From JAHEGP01 sp963751595 (GTDB lineage Bacteria; Pseudomonadota; Gammaproteobacteria; Pseudomonadales; JAHEGP01): 64,000 nt of DNA. The stretch lies in NCBI GenBank assembly GCA_963751595.1, contig CAVVVC010000001.1, positions 1,240,001 through 1,304,000 of the forward strand, given 5' to 3'. A program made the position numbers and the translations under genes. This document shows, one piece after another, positions 54,158-63,736 of this stretch. A model generated the notes under the pieces. The model did not search any database, was not told the origin of the DNA, and saw only the letters and a program-made list of their open reading frames with translations. How positions within the stretch are numbered: the first letter of the stretch is position 1; every line of letters begins with the position of its first letter.

Positions 54158-55705
54158 CTAGGACCGATCGTCGCCCCCGGCAAACAGCATCACCCGGGGA
54201 GGAAACAGTCTGGCCGCCACGGCGATCGTTGTGAACATCAACACATTCGCTATGATACCCGTGTAGTAGAGGTCGAAGGGTAGCTGCAGGAACTCCGGCA
54301 CCAACTGCCGGCTGGCGAGTACACTCCATGCGGTGAACACCATGGTCACAATAACACCGCTCCATACCGCCCGGCTGTCGCCATGACGGGTCAGGAAACC
54401 ATACAGATAAAGACCCAACAGGCCTCCGCCAAACAGGGATACCAGTATCGTGGCGGTGTCCTGCAGGGTTCGGGTTTCGGCCCGCATGATGACGAGTGCA
54501 CCAAACACCATGATCACAGAAACCAGCACGGCGATCACCCAGGCCACCACAAGGTAGTGCCGGTCGCCGCGGTTTGGTACCAGGTGGCGCCGATAGATAT
54601 CGGATACGGCAACGGTCGTTACCGAGTTGATACTCGAATCCAGCGATGACATGGCGGCGGCGAGCGCCGCTGCGATGACCAGCCCCAACAATCCATCTGG
54701 CAGGTAATGAGTGATAAAGTAGGGCAGAATCTGCTCGGCCTTGCGGCTGCCATCGAGTATCTCGGCCGAAACCTCGGTGGGAAAGTACTGAAAAAATACG
54801 TACAGGCTGGTGCCCAGAAACATGTAAAACGCCCATATCGGCAGGCTGCTGAGGGTTAGAACCAGCAGGCTTCGGCGGGCTTCCCGGGTACTACTGGCGG
54901 CACAAAAGCGCTGCACGGTGTTCTGGTTACTGCTGTATTCAGTGAGCCAGGTACTCAGTCCCAGCAGTAACATCATGGACGCGGTTTTCTCGGACAGAGA
55001 AAAACCCCAACCCACCGGCACCAGCTCCCCATCGCGATATTCCGACAATGACAGCTTGCCGTCCGCAATTGCCCGATCCCAGATTGTGGACAATCCACCG
55101 GGCAGCAGATCGACGATCACATACAGGCAAAGGAGCCCCCCCAGCAGCAAGACCACAGTCTGCATCACATCGGTCCAGACCACGGCGTCAAAGCCGCCGA
55201 CCACGGTGTAGACTGCGACGAACACCCCTGCCAACCAGATTGCCGGGACCGGCTCGATCCCCACTACCTGCTGGATCAAAAGCGCCAGCAAATAGAGAAT
55301 GGTGCTTACCCGAACCAGCTGCGCCAGGATAAAAGTCAGCGCGCCGTATACACGAATCGAGGGACCAAACCGCCGCTCAAGGAATTCGTAAGCACTGGTC
55401 GCCCGGCCCTCACGGAAGCGAGGCAAAAACAGCCATGCCGCGATCAACACCGCCAGGGGCAGCATCAGGTTGGGAAGGTAGCGCAACCATGAGGTTTTGT
55501 AGGCATCACCGGGATAGGCGATGAAGGTGATGGAGCTGATCGAGGTACCGACGAGACTCAGGCCGATGACCCAGCCGGAAAACCGCCTGCCCCCCAGAAA
55601 GTACTCCTCGGTAGAGCGGTTACGCCGGGAAAAATAGAACCCCATCGCCAGCATCGCTGTCATGTACAGCAGCAGTACCAGCTGGTCCCATCCACCAAGC
55701 TGCAT
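54158..55705 (-). CDS. Sodium:solute symporter (SSS family)
   Basis: 515 residues with about 13 membrane helices and the SSS signature: TEEYFLGGRRFSGWVIGLSLVGTSISSITFIAYPGDAYK near the start, GGFDAVVWTDVMQTVVLL, and AAALAAAMSSLDSSINSVTTV, where the sodium-site serines sit. Substrates of close relatives are sugars, sialic acid or amino acids. It starts 5 bases after the LtaS-like gene, so both are in one transcript. A miniature element has inserted exactly at its stop codon without changing the protein. Confidence 0.92.
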   Translation of the reverse strand: MQLGGWDQLVLLLYMTAMLAMGFYFSRRNRSTEEYFLGGRRFSGWVIGLSLVGTSISSITFIAYPGDAYKTSWLRYLPNLMLPLAVLIAAWLFLPRFREGRATSAYEFLERRFGPSIRVYGALTFILAQLVRVSTILYLLALLIQQVVGIEPVPAIWLAGVFVAVYTVVGGFDAVVWTDVMQTVVLLLGGLLCLYVIVDLLPGGLSTIWDRAIADGKLSLSEYRDGELVPVGWGFSLSEKTASMMLLLGLSTWLTEYSSNQNTVQRFCAASSTREARRSLLVLTLSSLPIWAFYMFLGTSLYVFFQYFPTEVSAEILDGSRKAEQILPYFITHYLPDGLLGLVIAAALAAAMSSLDSSINSVTTVAVSDIYRRHLVPNRGDRHYLVVAWVIAVLVSVIMVFGALVIMRAETRTLQDTATILVSLFGGGLLGLYLYGFLTRHGDSRAVWSGVIVTMVFTAWSVLASRQLVPEFLQLPFDLYYTGIIANVLMFTTIAVAARLFPPRVMLFAGGDDRS

Positions 55706-55710
55706 AAGCG

Positions 55711-57768
55711 CTACTGTTCCCGGCGCCGCGCTTCACCCACGGTATTGTGGTAGAACTGAAACTTGGTGGTTTCGTAGATACCTTTGGCAAGATCCTGCAT
55801 TTGCTGGAATCGGTCGGGCTCTTGTTCCGAGATATCAACCAACGGCGTCGGGGAATCCAGATCATGCAACTTGGCGTCGCTGCCATCGTGATTCATACGC
55901 AGCATGCGGCTCTTGCTGATCGCACCGATCACCGGAAAGCGCTTGTCGGCGGTCTGGGTAAAGACCACCCTCTCACCCTCGGGCGCCGGAATATTGACAT
56001 CGCGGCCCATCGTCGTATTGAGATACTCCAGCCCTAACAAGCCGGCTATGGTTGGGAATACGTCTACCAGGCTGGTGGCATCTTCGATCACACGGGGGGA
56101 AATTAGGCCGGGAGCGTAGATCATGTGGGGAACATGGATGCCATCCAGGTCGAGCGCCTCGTAAAAGGGAGCCATGAACGGAGTACTGGTGATACGATTA
56201 TTGTGGTCGCCAAAAAACACGAAAATGGTATTGTCGTAATAGCCCGCCTGCCTCGCCATATCCAGCATCCGGCCGACGTTGAAGTCGAGCAAGCGCACCG
56301 CGTTGTATTGCTCGACGCTGCGAAAGCCGGCTTTATCGAGTGCCTCGGCCGCCTCCGGTTGGGATTCGAAGCCGTCGTTGTCCTCAGGCACCGTAAACGG
56401 CCGGTGGTTTCCCGCCGTCTGAATATAGGCAAAGAAGGGTTTGTCGTTGGGCAGGCCGGCGAGAATACTGTCGACTCCACGAAACAGATCGAGGTCAGAT
56501 ATACCCCACACGTCGACAATTGGCGCGTCCCATTGTCCCTCTTCGAACAGCTCGACGTCCTTGATACTCTGGTTAATCACAGCGCTCATATTGGCCCAGC
56601 CCGCGCTTCCACCAATAAAGTAGTATTTGCGGTAGTCGGTGAAAGCGTTGAGCACCACCCTCTGCTCAGCGATCAGGGGATTTCGGGTCGCGGTCTCCAC
56701 CGACGATACATCGGGAAGCCCGGTAATACTGGCGAAAACCGTCTTTGCAGTGCCCGACACCGGGACATAGAAGTTCTTGAAAAACCAACCGTTTTCGGCA
56801 ATTTTGTCGAGGTTGGGCGTTGGCTTCAAAGGATTACCGTAGGCTCCCACCCGCGAGGCTCCCAGGGACTCGAGCATCACAAAAATCACGTTAGGTGGGC
56901 GTTGGTAGTCGATGCGATGGGGTTGGGGGCCAATCAGTCGATCGTAATTCAACGCAACAGGGTCCTGGTCCACGACCCCGAGGTAATCGGCTATCGTCTG
57001 GTAGTACTTTTTCACCTGTTCCGGGTCATGGGGGTCCTCGCGCTGCTCGAAGGTGTCGAAGAAAAACAGCACCGGGTTCACGCCCAAAGCAGCAACCGCA
57101 GAGTTGCCGGAAAAAAAAGCATGATTCCACCGCAGGGGCACCGGGTTGAAGATATTGAAATTGACGAATCGCCCCAACAGCCCGCCGATCATCAATACCA
57201 CGACGCAGGCAGTGCCGAGCGCCAATTGCCCACGGCTAATGCTCTCGCCGGGCAGCAGCAGCGTTTTTTGCTCCAGCTTGACAAGCAGCCAGACGAACAC
57301 CACCGTGGCGACAATCCAGGCGATGGCGATCCAGACAACCGGATAGCTTTGCCATACCATGACCGCCGAGATCCCCGCATCCTCGGCAAATCGCATCACG
57401 GTAGAGTTGACCCGAACACCGAGGTAGGCGTAGTGGCCAAAATCCAGAATATAAAAGCCCAGCACCGCGACGACGGCTAGGGTCAGATAGGTCCTTGCAA
57501 TATTGCGCACCCAGCGGGACGTCACCAGGTTGTAACGCGGCAGGTAAGCCAAAACGAACACCGGCAGCACCATTAATATCGCCAGCCGCAAATCGAACTT
57601 GAAACCGATATACAGGGTTTTCAGCAGAGTGTCGGTGTCGGGATGAATCGAATTCCCGACCTCAGAGAATCCAAAATAGAAAATTGCCCGAAGAATCAGG
57701 AAGAGGACCAGAAACAGCGCGATAGCACCCGCGAGAAAGCGGATGCGCCTTGACTTCCACCAGGTCAT
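55711..57768 (-). CDS. LtaS/OpgB-like membrane phosphotransferase
   Basis: 685 residues. Five membrane helices (residues 10-200) are followed by a sulfatase-fold catalytic domain in the periplasm: NVIFVMLESLGASRVGAYG (metal-binding Glu), the threonine nucleophile in VSGTAKTVFASITGLP, the metal ligands of GDHNNR, and PHMIYAPG. This is the LtaS/phosphoglycerol transferase family, which moves glycerol-phosphate or phosphoethanolamine onto glycans. In Gram-negative bacteria the usual acceptors are periplasmic glucans or LPS. It is the first gene of a pair with the SSS symporter. Exact acceptor unknown. Confidence 0.88.
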   Translation of the reverse strand: MTWWKSRRIRFLAGAIALFLVLFLILRAIFYFGFSEVGNSIHPDTDTLLKTLYIGFKFDLRLAILMVLPVFVLAYLPRYNLVTSRWVRNIARTYLTLAVVAVLGFYILDFGHYAYLGVRVNSTVMRFAEDAGISAVMVWQSYPVVWIAIAWIVATVVFVWLLVKLEQKTLLLPGESISRGQLALGTACVVVLMIGGLLGRFVNFNIFNPVPLRWNHAFFSGNSAVAALGVNPVLFFFDTFEQREDPHDPEQVKKYYQTIADYLGVVDQDPVALNYDRLIGPQPHRIDYQRPPNVIFVMLESLGASRVGAYGNPLKPTPNLDKIAENGWFFKNFYVPVSGTAKTVFASITGLPDVSSVETATRNPLIAEQRVVLNAFTDYRKYYFIGGSAGWANMSAVINQSIKDVELFEEGQWDAPIVDVWGISDLDLFRGVDSILAGLPNDKPFFAYIQTAGNHRPFTVPEDNDGFESQPEAAEALDKAGFRSVEQYNAVRLLDFNVGRMLDMARQAGYYDNTIFVFFGDHNNRITSTPFMAPFYEALDLDGIHVPHMIYAPGLISPRVIEDATSLVDVFPTIAGLLGLEYLNTTMGRDVNIPAPEGERVVFTQTADKRFPVIGAISKSRMLRMNHDGSDAKLHDLDSPTPLVDISEQEPDRFQQMQDLAKGIYETTKFQFYHNTVGEARRREQ

Positions 57769-57920
57769 ACCAATACCCCGTCGCTTGAAAAATGCGCTAT
57801 TCTAACAGCTTTTTGAAAAAGCCGTTCTCCCGCTTGTGCCACAGCGCAGCCTCGGGGATCCAGGCCGGGCGCAAAAAGCTTATGGAGTAAGGGCGAGCAT
57901 GCAGCGCCACACAGCGCTTT

Positions 57921-60071
57921 CTAATGGGCCCTGCCAAGGGCGTGTGCCCGCAACTGCTCCGGGCTGTGATCCAGCAGCTTGACAATATCCAGTTCGGGGT
58001 GGGCCTTGCTGAATAGCCAGCCCTGAAGGTAGCGACAGCCTAGACCGGAGAGATATTCCAGTTGGTGGTTATTCTCTACTCCCTCGGCCACGATATTCAT
58101 CCCCAGCCCCTTGGCCATTGCCACAATTGCCTCCACCAGGGAAGTATTGCTCCCCTCGGCAACCGCGCCGATAAAACTCTGGTCAATCTTCAGAGTATCG
58201 ATGGGATACTGGTGAAGATAGCTGAGGGAAGAGTAGCCGGTGCCAAAATCATCCAACGCAAAGCGAATGCCCTCGGCACTGAGTCGCTCCATTTTTCGGG
58301 TGATATGCTCCTGATCTTTCAGCAGCACACTTTCAGTAATCTCCAGCTCAAGCCACTGGGCCGGGAAATCTTCCTCCGCCAGGGTAGCGAGCACGAATTC
58401 CACAAAGTCCTCCTGCTCTACCAGCAGAGACGACATGTTCACCGCCAGTTTCACCCGGGGAACGCCGTTGGCAAACCACGACTTGACCGCCCGGCACGCG
58501 TTGCGCAGCACCCACTTGTCGACCTCGAGGATCAACCTGATCTCCTCCGCTACCGAGATAAACTCGGACGGATACATCAGGCCCCGTTCCGGGTGCTGCC
58601 ACCGCACCAGCACCTCGACGCCGCTGATAGCCCCCGTCTTGATATCCACCTGGGGCTGGTAGTACAGGCTCAGTTCACTATCGCTGATGGCCCGACGGAT
58701 GTCTCTTTCAAGGCTCAGTCGATTGGCGGGGGAGCGGTTCATGTCGGGAGAAAACAGGCAGTAACTGTCGCGGCCATTACTCTTGGCATTGTACATGGCG
58801 ACATCTGCATTCTGGATCAGGGTCTCCATGTCTTCGCCATCGGCAGGAAACATAGCGATGCCGATACTGCAGCCGATGTATATTTCATGGCCCTTGATAT
58901 AGAACGGCTGCTTGAGGGCATCAATGAACTTATCGGCAATCTGTTCGACACCCTCGATACTGGTGACTTCAGGGAACAGCAGGATAAATTCATCACCGCC
59001 AAACCTGGACAGGGTATCACTGCTGCGCATACATTCGAGCAGTCGCTGGGCCACCGACTGTAACAGGCGATCTCCCAGTGTGTGTCCAAGGGTGTCGTTA
59101 ACCACCTTGAAGCGATCAAGATCAAGAAACATCACTGCAAACTGGCTGTTATTACGGGTCGCTTTGAATATCGTGACCGAGAGTCGATCCTTGAACAGCA
59201 CGCGATTGGGCAAGCGTGTCAGCAGATCATGATAGGCCTGAAAATTGATGTAGTCGGCAGCCTCCTTACGCTCGGTAATGTCTCTTGCGCTGCCGTAAAG
59301 CATCAGCTCTCCCCGCTCGAAACCCGGGATGCCCTGCTGGGGATTATTCGAGGAACTCACGGTGACTTCGAAGTGGTGTTTGCGAGCGTAGAGTCCATGG
59401 CTCCTGAAGCACAACTCGGTTGTGGCGAGCTGGTCGTTCTCCTGAAGCACGCGCTCAAAAAACAGCCTGGCCTGATCACAGTCTTCCGGGTCAATCAGCT
59501 CGGTTATATGCACGCCGGCCACCGAGTCAGGGGTAAAATTCAACAGGGCCTCGGCGCGATCATTGATGAAGCTGACACGACAGGCATGGTCGAGAATAAA
59601 TATCAGGTCCGGGGAGTTGTTGACAATAAATCGATGCAGCTGCTCGGATTGCTCGAGTTTATGCTGCATCGCCTGGATTTCCCGCTGCAGGTCTATTTTG
59701 CGCAGCGCGTTGACGAGCGTGGCCAGTAATTCCTGCGAGGTGAAGGGCTTCTTGATGTAGTCGTAGGCACCGTGCTTGAGCGCCGTGCTCACGGCCTCGA
59801 AACCGGCGTCGCCGCTGATCACAATTATGAGGCTATCTACGTGGTTTTCCTCGATGTACTTCAGGACGCCGTAACCGTCGACTTCCGGCATCAGCATATC
59901 GAGGAGCACCAGATCAAACGCGGATCGCTGGAGCTCATCTATCGCATCGTAGCCAGTCGCCGCCAGCACCGGCTGGCATTGGTGCAATTGCAACAGATCC
60001 TGCAGGCTCTGACGCATCCGGGCATCGTCATCCACCAGTAGTATTCGAGCTTGAGCTAGTTCAGCTTGCAT
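57921..60071 (-). CDS. REC-PAS-GGDEF-EAL response regulator
   Basis: 716 residues. Receiver domain 7-125 with acidic pocket VDDDARM and phospho-acceptor D58 (LVLLDML); PAS about 145-280 (NSPDLIFILDHACRVSFIND); GGDEF about 290-450 with intact SRFGGDEFILLF; EAL about 460-700 with E-V-L in GVEVLVRW and downstream NMSS, LEITES, DDFGTGYSS, DQSFI and AEGVE metal and substrate residues all kept. It probably both makes and degrades cyclic di-GMP under phospho-control. The likely partner kinase is encoded 108 bases upstream in the same direction. Confidence 0.94.
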   Translation of the reverse strand: MQAELAQARILLVDDDARMRQSLQDLLQLHQCQPVLAATGYDAIDELQRSAFDLVLLDMLMPEVDGYGVLKYIEENHVDSLIIVISGDAGFEAVSTALKHGAYDYIKKPFTSQELLATLVNALRKIDLQREIQAMQHKLEQSEQLHRFIVNNSPDLIFILDHACRVSFINDRAEALLNFTPDSVAGVHITELIDPEDCDQARLFFERVLQENDQLATTELCFRSHGLYARKHHFEVTVSSSNNPQQGIPGFERGELMLYGSARDITERKEAADYINFQAYHDLLTRLPNRVLFKDRLSVTIFKATRNNSQFAVMFLDLDRFKVVNDTLGHTLGDRLLQSVAQRLLECMRSSDTLSRFGGDEFILLFPEVTSIEGVEQIADKFIDALKQPFYIKGHEIYIGCSIGIAMFPADGEDMETLIQNADVAMYNAKSNGRDSYCLFSPDMNRSPANRLSLERDIRRAISDSELSLYYQPQVDIKTGAISGVEVLVRWQHPERGLMYPSEFISVAEEIRLILEVDKWVLRNACRAVKSWFANGVPRVKLAVNMSSLLVEQEDFVEFVLATLAEEDFPAQWLELEITESVLLKDQEHITRKMERLSAEGIRFALDDFGTGYSSLSYLHQYPIDTLKIDQSFIGAVAEGSNTSLVEAIVAMAKGLGMNIVAEGVENNHQLEYLSGLGCRYLQGWLFSKAHPELDIVKLLDHSPEQLRAHALGRAH

Positions 60072-60179
60072 TCATCGGCTTCCGTAGCAAACACCCGGGG
60101 TAACTCACGCGGTTGTCACCCGGCGGGGCTTCCTGTATTTGTTTTCGACTTCGGCTGGCATCACTTCAGGCTCTTGACC

Positions 60180-62267
60180 TCACCTGGGCAAATATACCTG
60201 AAAGCGGGTGCCCTGCGCACTGCTACGAAAGGCGATACTACCATTTTCCCTGTCAATCAGTGACTTGGCGATACTCAAGCCGAGCCCGGCATGGTCGCCC
60301 CCCTTGGTGGACTCAACCGGATTGTAAATATTTGCGCGCACGGCATCCGGTAAGCCGGGGCCGTCATCAATCAACACGATTTCAACGAATGCACCACTGT
60401 CCATAAAGACTTCTGCGCTGGTTTTGACCAGGATATGACCACCGTCGTCGACCGCATCAATCGCATTGCCGATCAAATTGCGTAAAATTTGCTGCAGGGC
60501 ACTCTCATCGATGTCGGCCAGCGCGCGCTGTTCATCCCGCTCCAGCACCAGGCTGATGTTCCTGGGATCCAGCCGGGTTGCGCGATAGATTTGAACCAGG
60601 CGTTCGAGGGTCTCATTGACGTCGACTTTTCCACTCGGTGATTCGGGCCTGGTGGGTATCTGCCAATCTGCAAGTAAACGGCTGGCACGCTGCAGCTCCT
60701 CCTTGACGATAGCCAGCTCGTCGTAATGCAAACCTGCCTGCGCCAGCTTGTGCTCGAGGATAGCCAGGTAATTGCTGGCAACAGTGAGTGGATTACTGAG
60801 TTCATGGGTCATCTCACGCAGGCCACTGACAGCCGCATCACCACCCCTTGTCGTGGCCCTCGTGCGGCTCAGCGAGCCACCCTGCCCACCCAGAACCCGA
60901 GCGAGAACCGAGCACAGCATTTGCAGGTAGCGAGGCCGATTGGACAGCCGCAGCATTTGCCCGTGACTGCCACCCGCCACGATCAGCAGGCCCCACTTGG
61001 GGTCGACAATGACCGGCAGGCACAGCGCCGCAGTCTGGCCCAGTATGTCGAGCATCTGCTCATCTGCGACGCTGTGGGGCTCGCCGGCTGCGCTCAATAG
61101 CCCCGCCTTGCCCTGGTCAAAGGCTATCGCCATCGCACTGCGGGCGGGCTTTAGCCCAATATGCCAATCGGCGTCCTGGGTTCCCGATTGCAATACGTCC
61201 GCGCCATCGGTACGGCCGACCAACTGGTGAGATACTGCATCGTGGGCGAGTACTCGATACTTCTTGCACCCGGTCCCCTGTGCCAGCACTCGGCTGAGGA
61301 TTTGGGCCGGCTCAACGCCGGCGGATTCATCTGCGCTAACCGCCGCGGTGATGGACTGGATCTGGAGTAGATCCTCGACCTCGTTTCTCAGCGCCAGTAA
61401 GGGCTGCGGGGAGTATTCACGGCGCCCATGGATGGACAGCTCTGCCCCTACCTGCCTGGCTTCCGCGTGAGCCTGGCTAACTATCTCCCTTCCCAGGTCG
61501 GGCTCAATCCCGAACCAGCGCCAGGCCATTTCCAGCCAGGGATTCAACTGGCTTTGCTCGGCGCTGGCCAGCCTTGCCACCAGGTTGGAGATCCTTATCA
61601 GCAAATGCGCATCAGCGACCGCCTCAGGATCTCTATCCTGGTAGCGGAGGGCATCAGCCATCGAGCCCGGTACGCCCCATTGCCTGACCATCTCGTCGAT
61701 CCAGGCACTGGGACCCTCGGGAAACAACCGGCGGCCCGCCGACAATATCGCCGGCTGGTCGCTTTCAAGCTCCAGAATGTCTGCTTTGTGCGTTGCCTCG
61801 GCTACCACTCTCAGTGGACCAAGCCCCTGCAACAAGCCAACCAGGTAAGCCTCCGAAGGATTACTGTAAGCACCGAGAATGGCGAAGGCGCTGGCAAGCT
61901 TCGCTTTCACCAGTGTACTGTGCCAAAGGCGTTCACTGAGGGCCTGCAAAAGGGGAGCCTGTGGATGCCGACAAAGACGTCGCGCGATATCCAGGGTGAC
62001 CGCCTGCACCGCCGACTTTCCGAGACGACTGACCACTTGCTCCAGCAAGGGTAATTCGGTTTTTTGCGGTTGCAACTGGGCTGCGGATAGAGCGAGCAGC
62101 GACGCACTCAATACCGGGTCGCGCTGAATACTGTTCGCCAGCTCTTCATCACTGGACCCGGGACGCTGGCAAAGCTCGAGCACCGCCAGCAGTGTCTGGC
62201 TGGTGGTCGGTAAATCCTGCAAGTTATACTGGCCTGACATCACTGCTCGATCGCCCATTGCCTGCAC
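60180..62267 (-). CDS. HDOD-GAF sensor histidine kinase
   Basis: 695 residues. HDOD domain about 12-215 (LPTTSQTLLAVLELCQRP, SIQRDPVLSASLLALS, LVGLLQGLGPL), GAF-like about 300-450, phospho-acceptor EMTHELSNPLTVASNYLAIL near 480, and an ATP-binding domain with NLIGNAIDAVDDGG, IDDGPGLP and GLGLSIAKSL. The start is GTG at 62267 with GGGAA 6 bases upstream. No membrane segment, so it senses an internal signal. It lies directly before the REC-PAS-GGDEF-EAL gene and is the obvious partner kinase. Confidence 0.92.
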   Translation of the reverse strand: MQAMGDRAVMSGQYNLQDLPTTSQTLLAVLELCQRPGSSDEELANSIQRDPVLSASLLALSAAQLQPQKTELPLLEQVVSRLGKSAVQAVTLDIARRLCRHPQAPLLQALSERLWHSTLVKAKLASAFAILGAYSNPSEAYLVGLLQGLGPLRVVAEATHKADILELESDQPAILSAGRRLFPEGPSAWIDEMVRQWGVPGSMADALRYQDRDPEAVADAHLLIRISNLVARLASAEQSQLNPWLEMAWRWFGIEPDLGREIVSQAHAEARQVGAELSIHGRREYSPQPLLALRNEVEDLLQIQSITAAVSADESAGVEPAQILSRVLAQGTGCKKYRVLAHDAVSHQLVGRTDGADVLQSGTQDADWHIGLKPARSAMAIAFDQGKAGLLSAAGEPHSVADEQMLDILGQTAALCLPVIVDPKWGLLIVAGGSHGQMLRLSNRPRYLQMLCSVLARVLGGQGGSLSRTRATTRGGDAAVSGLREMTHELSNPLTVASNYLAILEHKLAQAGLHYDELAIVKEELQRASRLLADWQIPTRPESPSGKVDVNETLERLVQIYRATRLDPRNISLVLERDEQRALADIDESALQQILRNLIGNAIDAVDDGGHILVKTSAEVFMDSGAFVEIVLIDDGPGLPDAVRANIYNPVESTKGGDHAGLGLSIAKSLIDRENGSIAFRSSAQGTRFQVYLPR

Positions 62268-62578
62268 GGCTTTTTCCCGGAGATTATCCGGATTGCTCGC
62301 CCAATACCCGGATCAGCAATCCTGCGCTCGTTCGGAATTACGCTTTGCACCCTCTACGCCGACGGCCTGATGCCGGCCGATTGGCCAGGGGAAACCCGGC
62401 CGGGTGCGCCTTTGATTCATGGTCAGCACAGGCCAATATTTTCATGGATTTACAGGGGCTTGGACACAAGACTCTGGGCACATTATTCACGCTGGCAGAC
62501 ACTACTTTGCCGTTTTATTGCCCGCCATATAGCCGTAGGCTCAAGCATTTAGAGAAGCTGCCCCCCGCAGGCATATCC

Positions 62579-63736
62579 ATGAGCAGTGACCTCGGCCAGA
62601 GCGGAAACCCCGATACCGCATCAATCATCACCACGCATCAGCTCGCGGTTTGCAGCGGTATCGACGCTGTTGGCAAGTCCAGCCTGAGCGTCAACCTGGC
62701 CATTGCACTGGCCCGAAGTGGCAAGCGGGTTTGTTTGCTTGATACCGATTCCGGCATCGGCAATGCGCACCATCAACTGGGTTTCAGCCCGGGCTACAGC
62801 CTGGCTAGCGTTGACCGCAAAGACTGTTCCCTGCGCGATGCCATAGCCACTGGGCCCGGTGGCATCACGCTGCTTTGCGATGGCGGCTATTGGATACAGG
62901 GTAAATCACGATACGGTGCCCAGGATCCGACACTGCAGCGCCAATGGCTGAAATGGACGCAACAACAGGACATGGTGCTGATTGATACCACCACCAACGA
63001 TCCGGCACCGTGGTTTAGCATCGTCGACGGCTTGCTGATCGTACTGGCTCCAGAGTCGCGCTGTCTCAGTGAAAGCTTCTCCCTTTTGTGCCACCTCGAG
63101 CCGTCAGTAAGAAAAAAGCCCGTGTACGCGATAGTCAATCGCAGCAGAGGGACCCATCAGGCTGAGCGAGTTTTCGAAAAATTTCGCTCCGCGGTGGGAA
63201 AATACCTTGATATCGACCTTCGCTTCTGTGGCCACATCCCCCAGGATGACAATATCCGCAACAGCGCAGCGCTACAGTACCCTGTTGCCCTCTTCGATCA
63301 ACAGGACCCGGCATGTGCGGCCTTTTTCAAGGTGGCCGCTGCCCTGCAGGCCCAATGCGGGCAGAGCAGGGGCTCCCGTGGGGCAAATGCCAACCCGACT
63401 GAAAAAAATATCCCACAGCCAGCCCGGGGCACAGGCTCTTCCGACTGCGAAGGAGCGACCGCCCGGGAGCAATTTCTGCGAACACCTTCCCTGGCAGATG
63501 AACTGATCGACCAGGGCTTGCTCACAGCTGGGGAGCTCCAGAAGGTCATCGATGACTTGCTGGCGACCGGCCGGCGCGAGTTCGCAACAACGTTCCCCGG
63601 GGGTCACGCGCAGCCGCGGACCCAATCTCCCGGCGAGGGAGGTGATCAACCCAGCCTGCTGGAGAAACTCCGGCAAAGCCGCGAGGCGGGCCTGAGCATG
63701 GACCAGGTGCTGTACCAACACCTCCGGGACAGGTAA
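62579..63736 (+). CDS. MinD/FleN-like ParA-family ATPase
   Basis: 385 residues. Deviant Walker A SGIDAVGKSSLSVNLAIALARSG (K33) and Walker A' aspartate in VCLLDTDSGIGNAHHQLG place it in the MinD/FleN branch. The first lysine of the usual KGGxGK motif is absent. The middle part (LIDTTTNDPAPWFSIVDGLLIVLAPES and YAIVNRSR) fits the family. The last 130 residues are a non-conserved helical tail (LADELIDQGLLTAGELQKVIDDLL). FleN-like proteins count or place flagella. The ATG at 62579 was chosen; its ribosome site is poor. Divergent from the histidine kinase. Confidence 0.82.
   Translation: MSSDLGQSGNPDTASIITTHQLAVCSGIDAVGKSSLSVNLAIALARSGKRVCLLDTDSGIGNAHHQLGFSPGYSLASVDRKDCSLRDAIATGPGGITLLCDGGYWIQGKSRYGAQDPTLQRQWLKWTQQQDMVLIDTTTNDPAPWFSIVDGLLIVLAPESRCLSESFSLLCHLEPSVRKKPVYAIVNRSRGTHQAERVFEKFRSAVGKYLDIDLRFCGHIPQDDNIRNSAALQYPVALFDQQDPACAAFFKVAAALQAQCGQSRGSRGANANPTEKNIPQPARGTGSSDCEGATAREQFLRTPSLADELIDQGLLTAGELQKVIDDLLATGRREFATTFPGGHAQPRTQSPGEGGDQPSLLEKLRQSREAGLSMDQVLYQHLRDR

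Noticed and set aside
53994..54836. 280-codon minus-strand frame reading through the miniature element into the symporter
   Set aside because: Shadow in another frame of the symporter gene; it continues through the element only by chance.
56125..57480. 451-codon plus-strand frame inside the LtaS-like gene
   Set aside because: Antisense shadow; the minus frame has complete catalytic motifs and membrane helices.
58062..59063. 333-codon plus-strand frame opposite the GGDEF-EAL gene
   Set aside because: Antisense shadow of a clearly functional gene.
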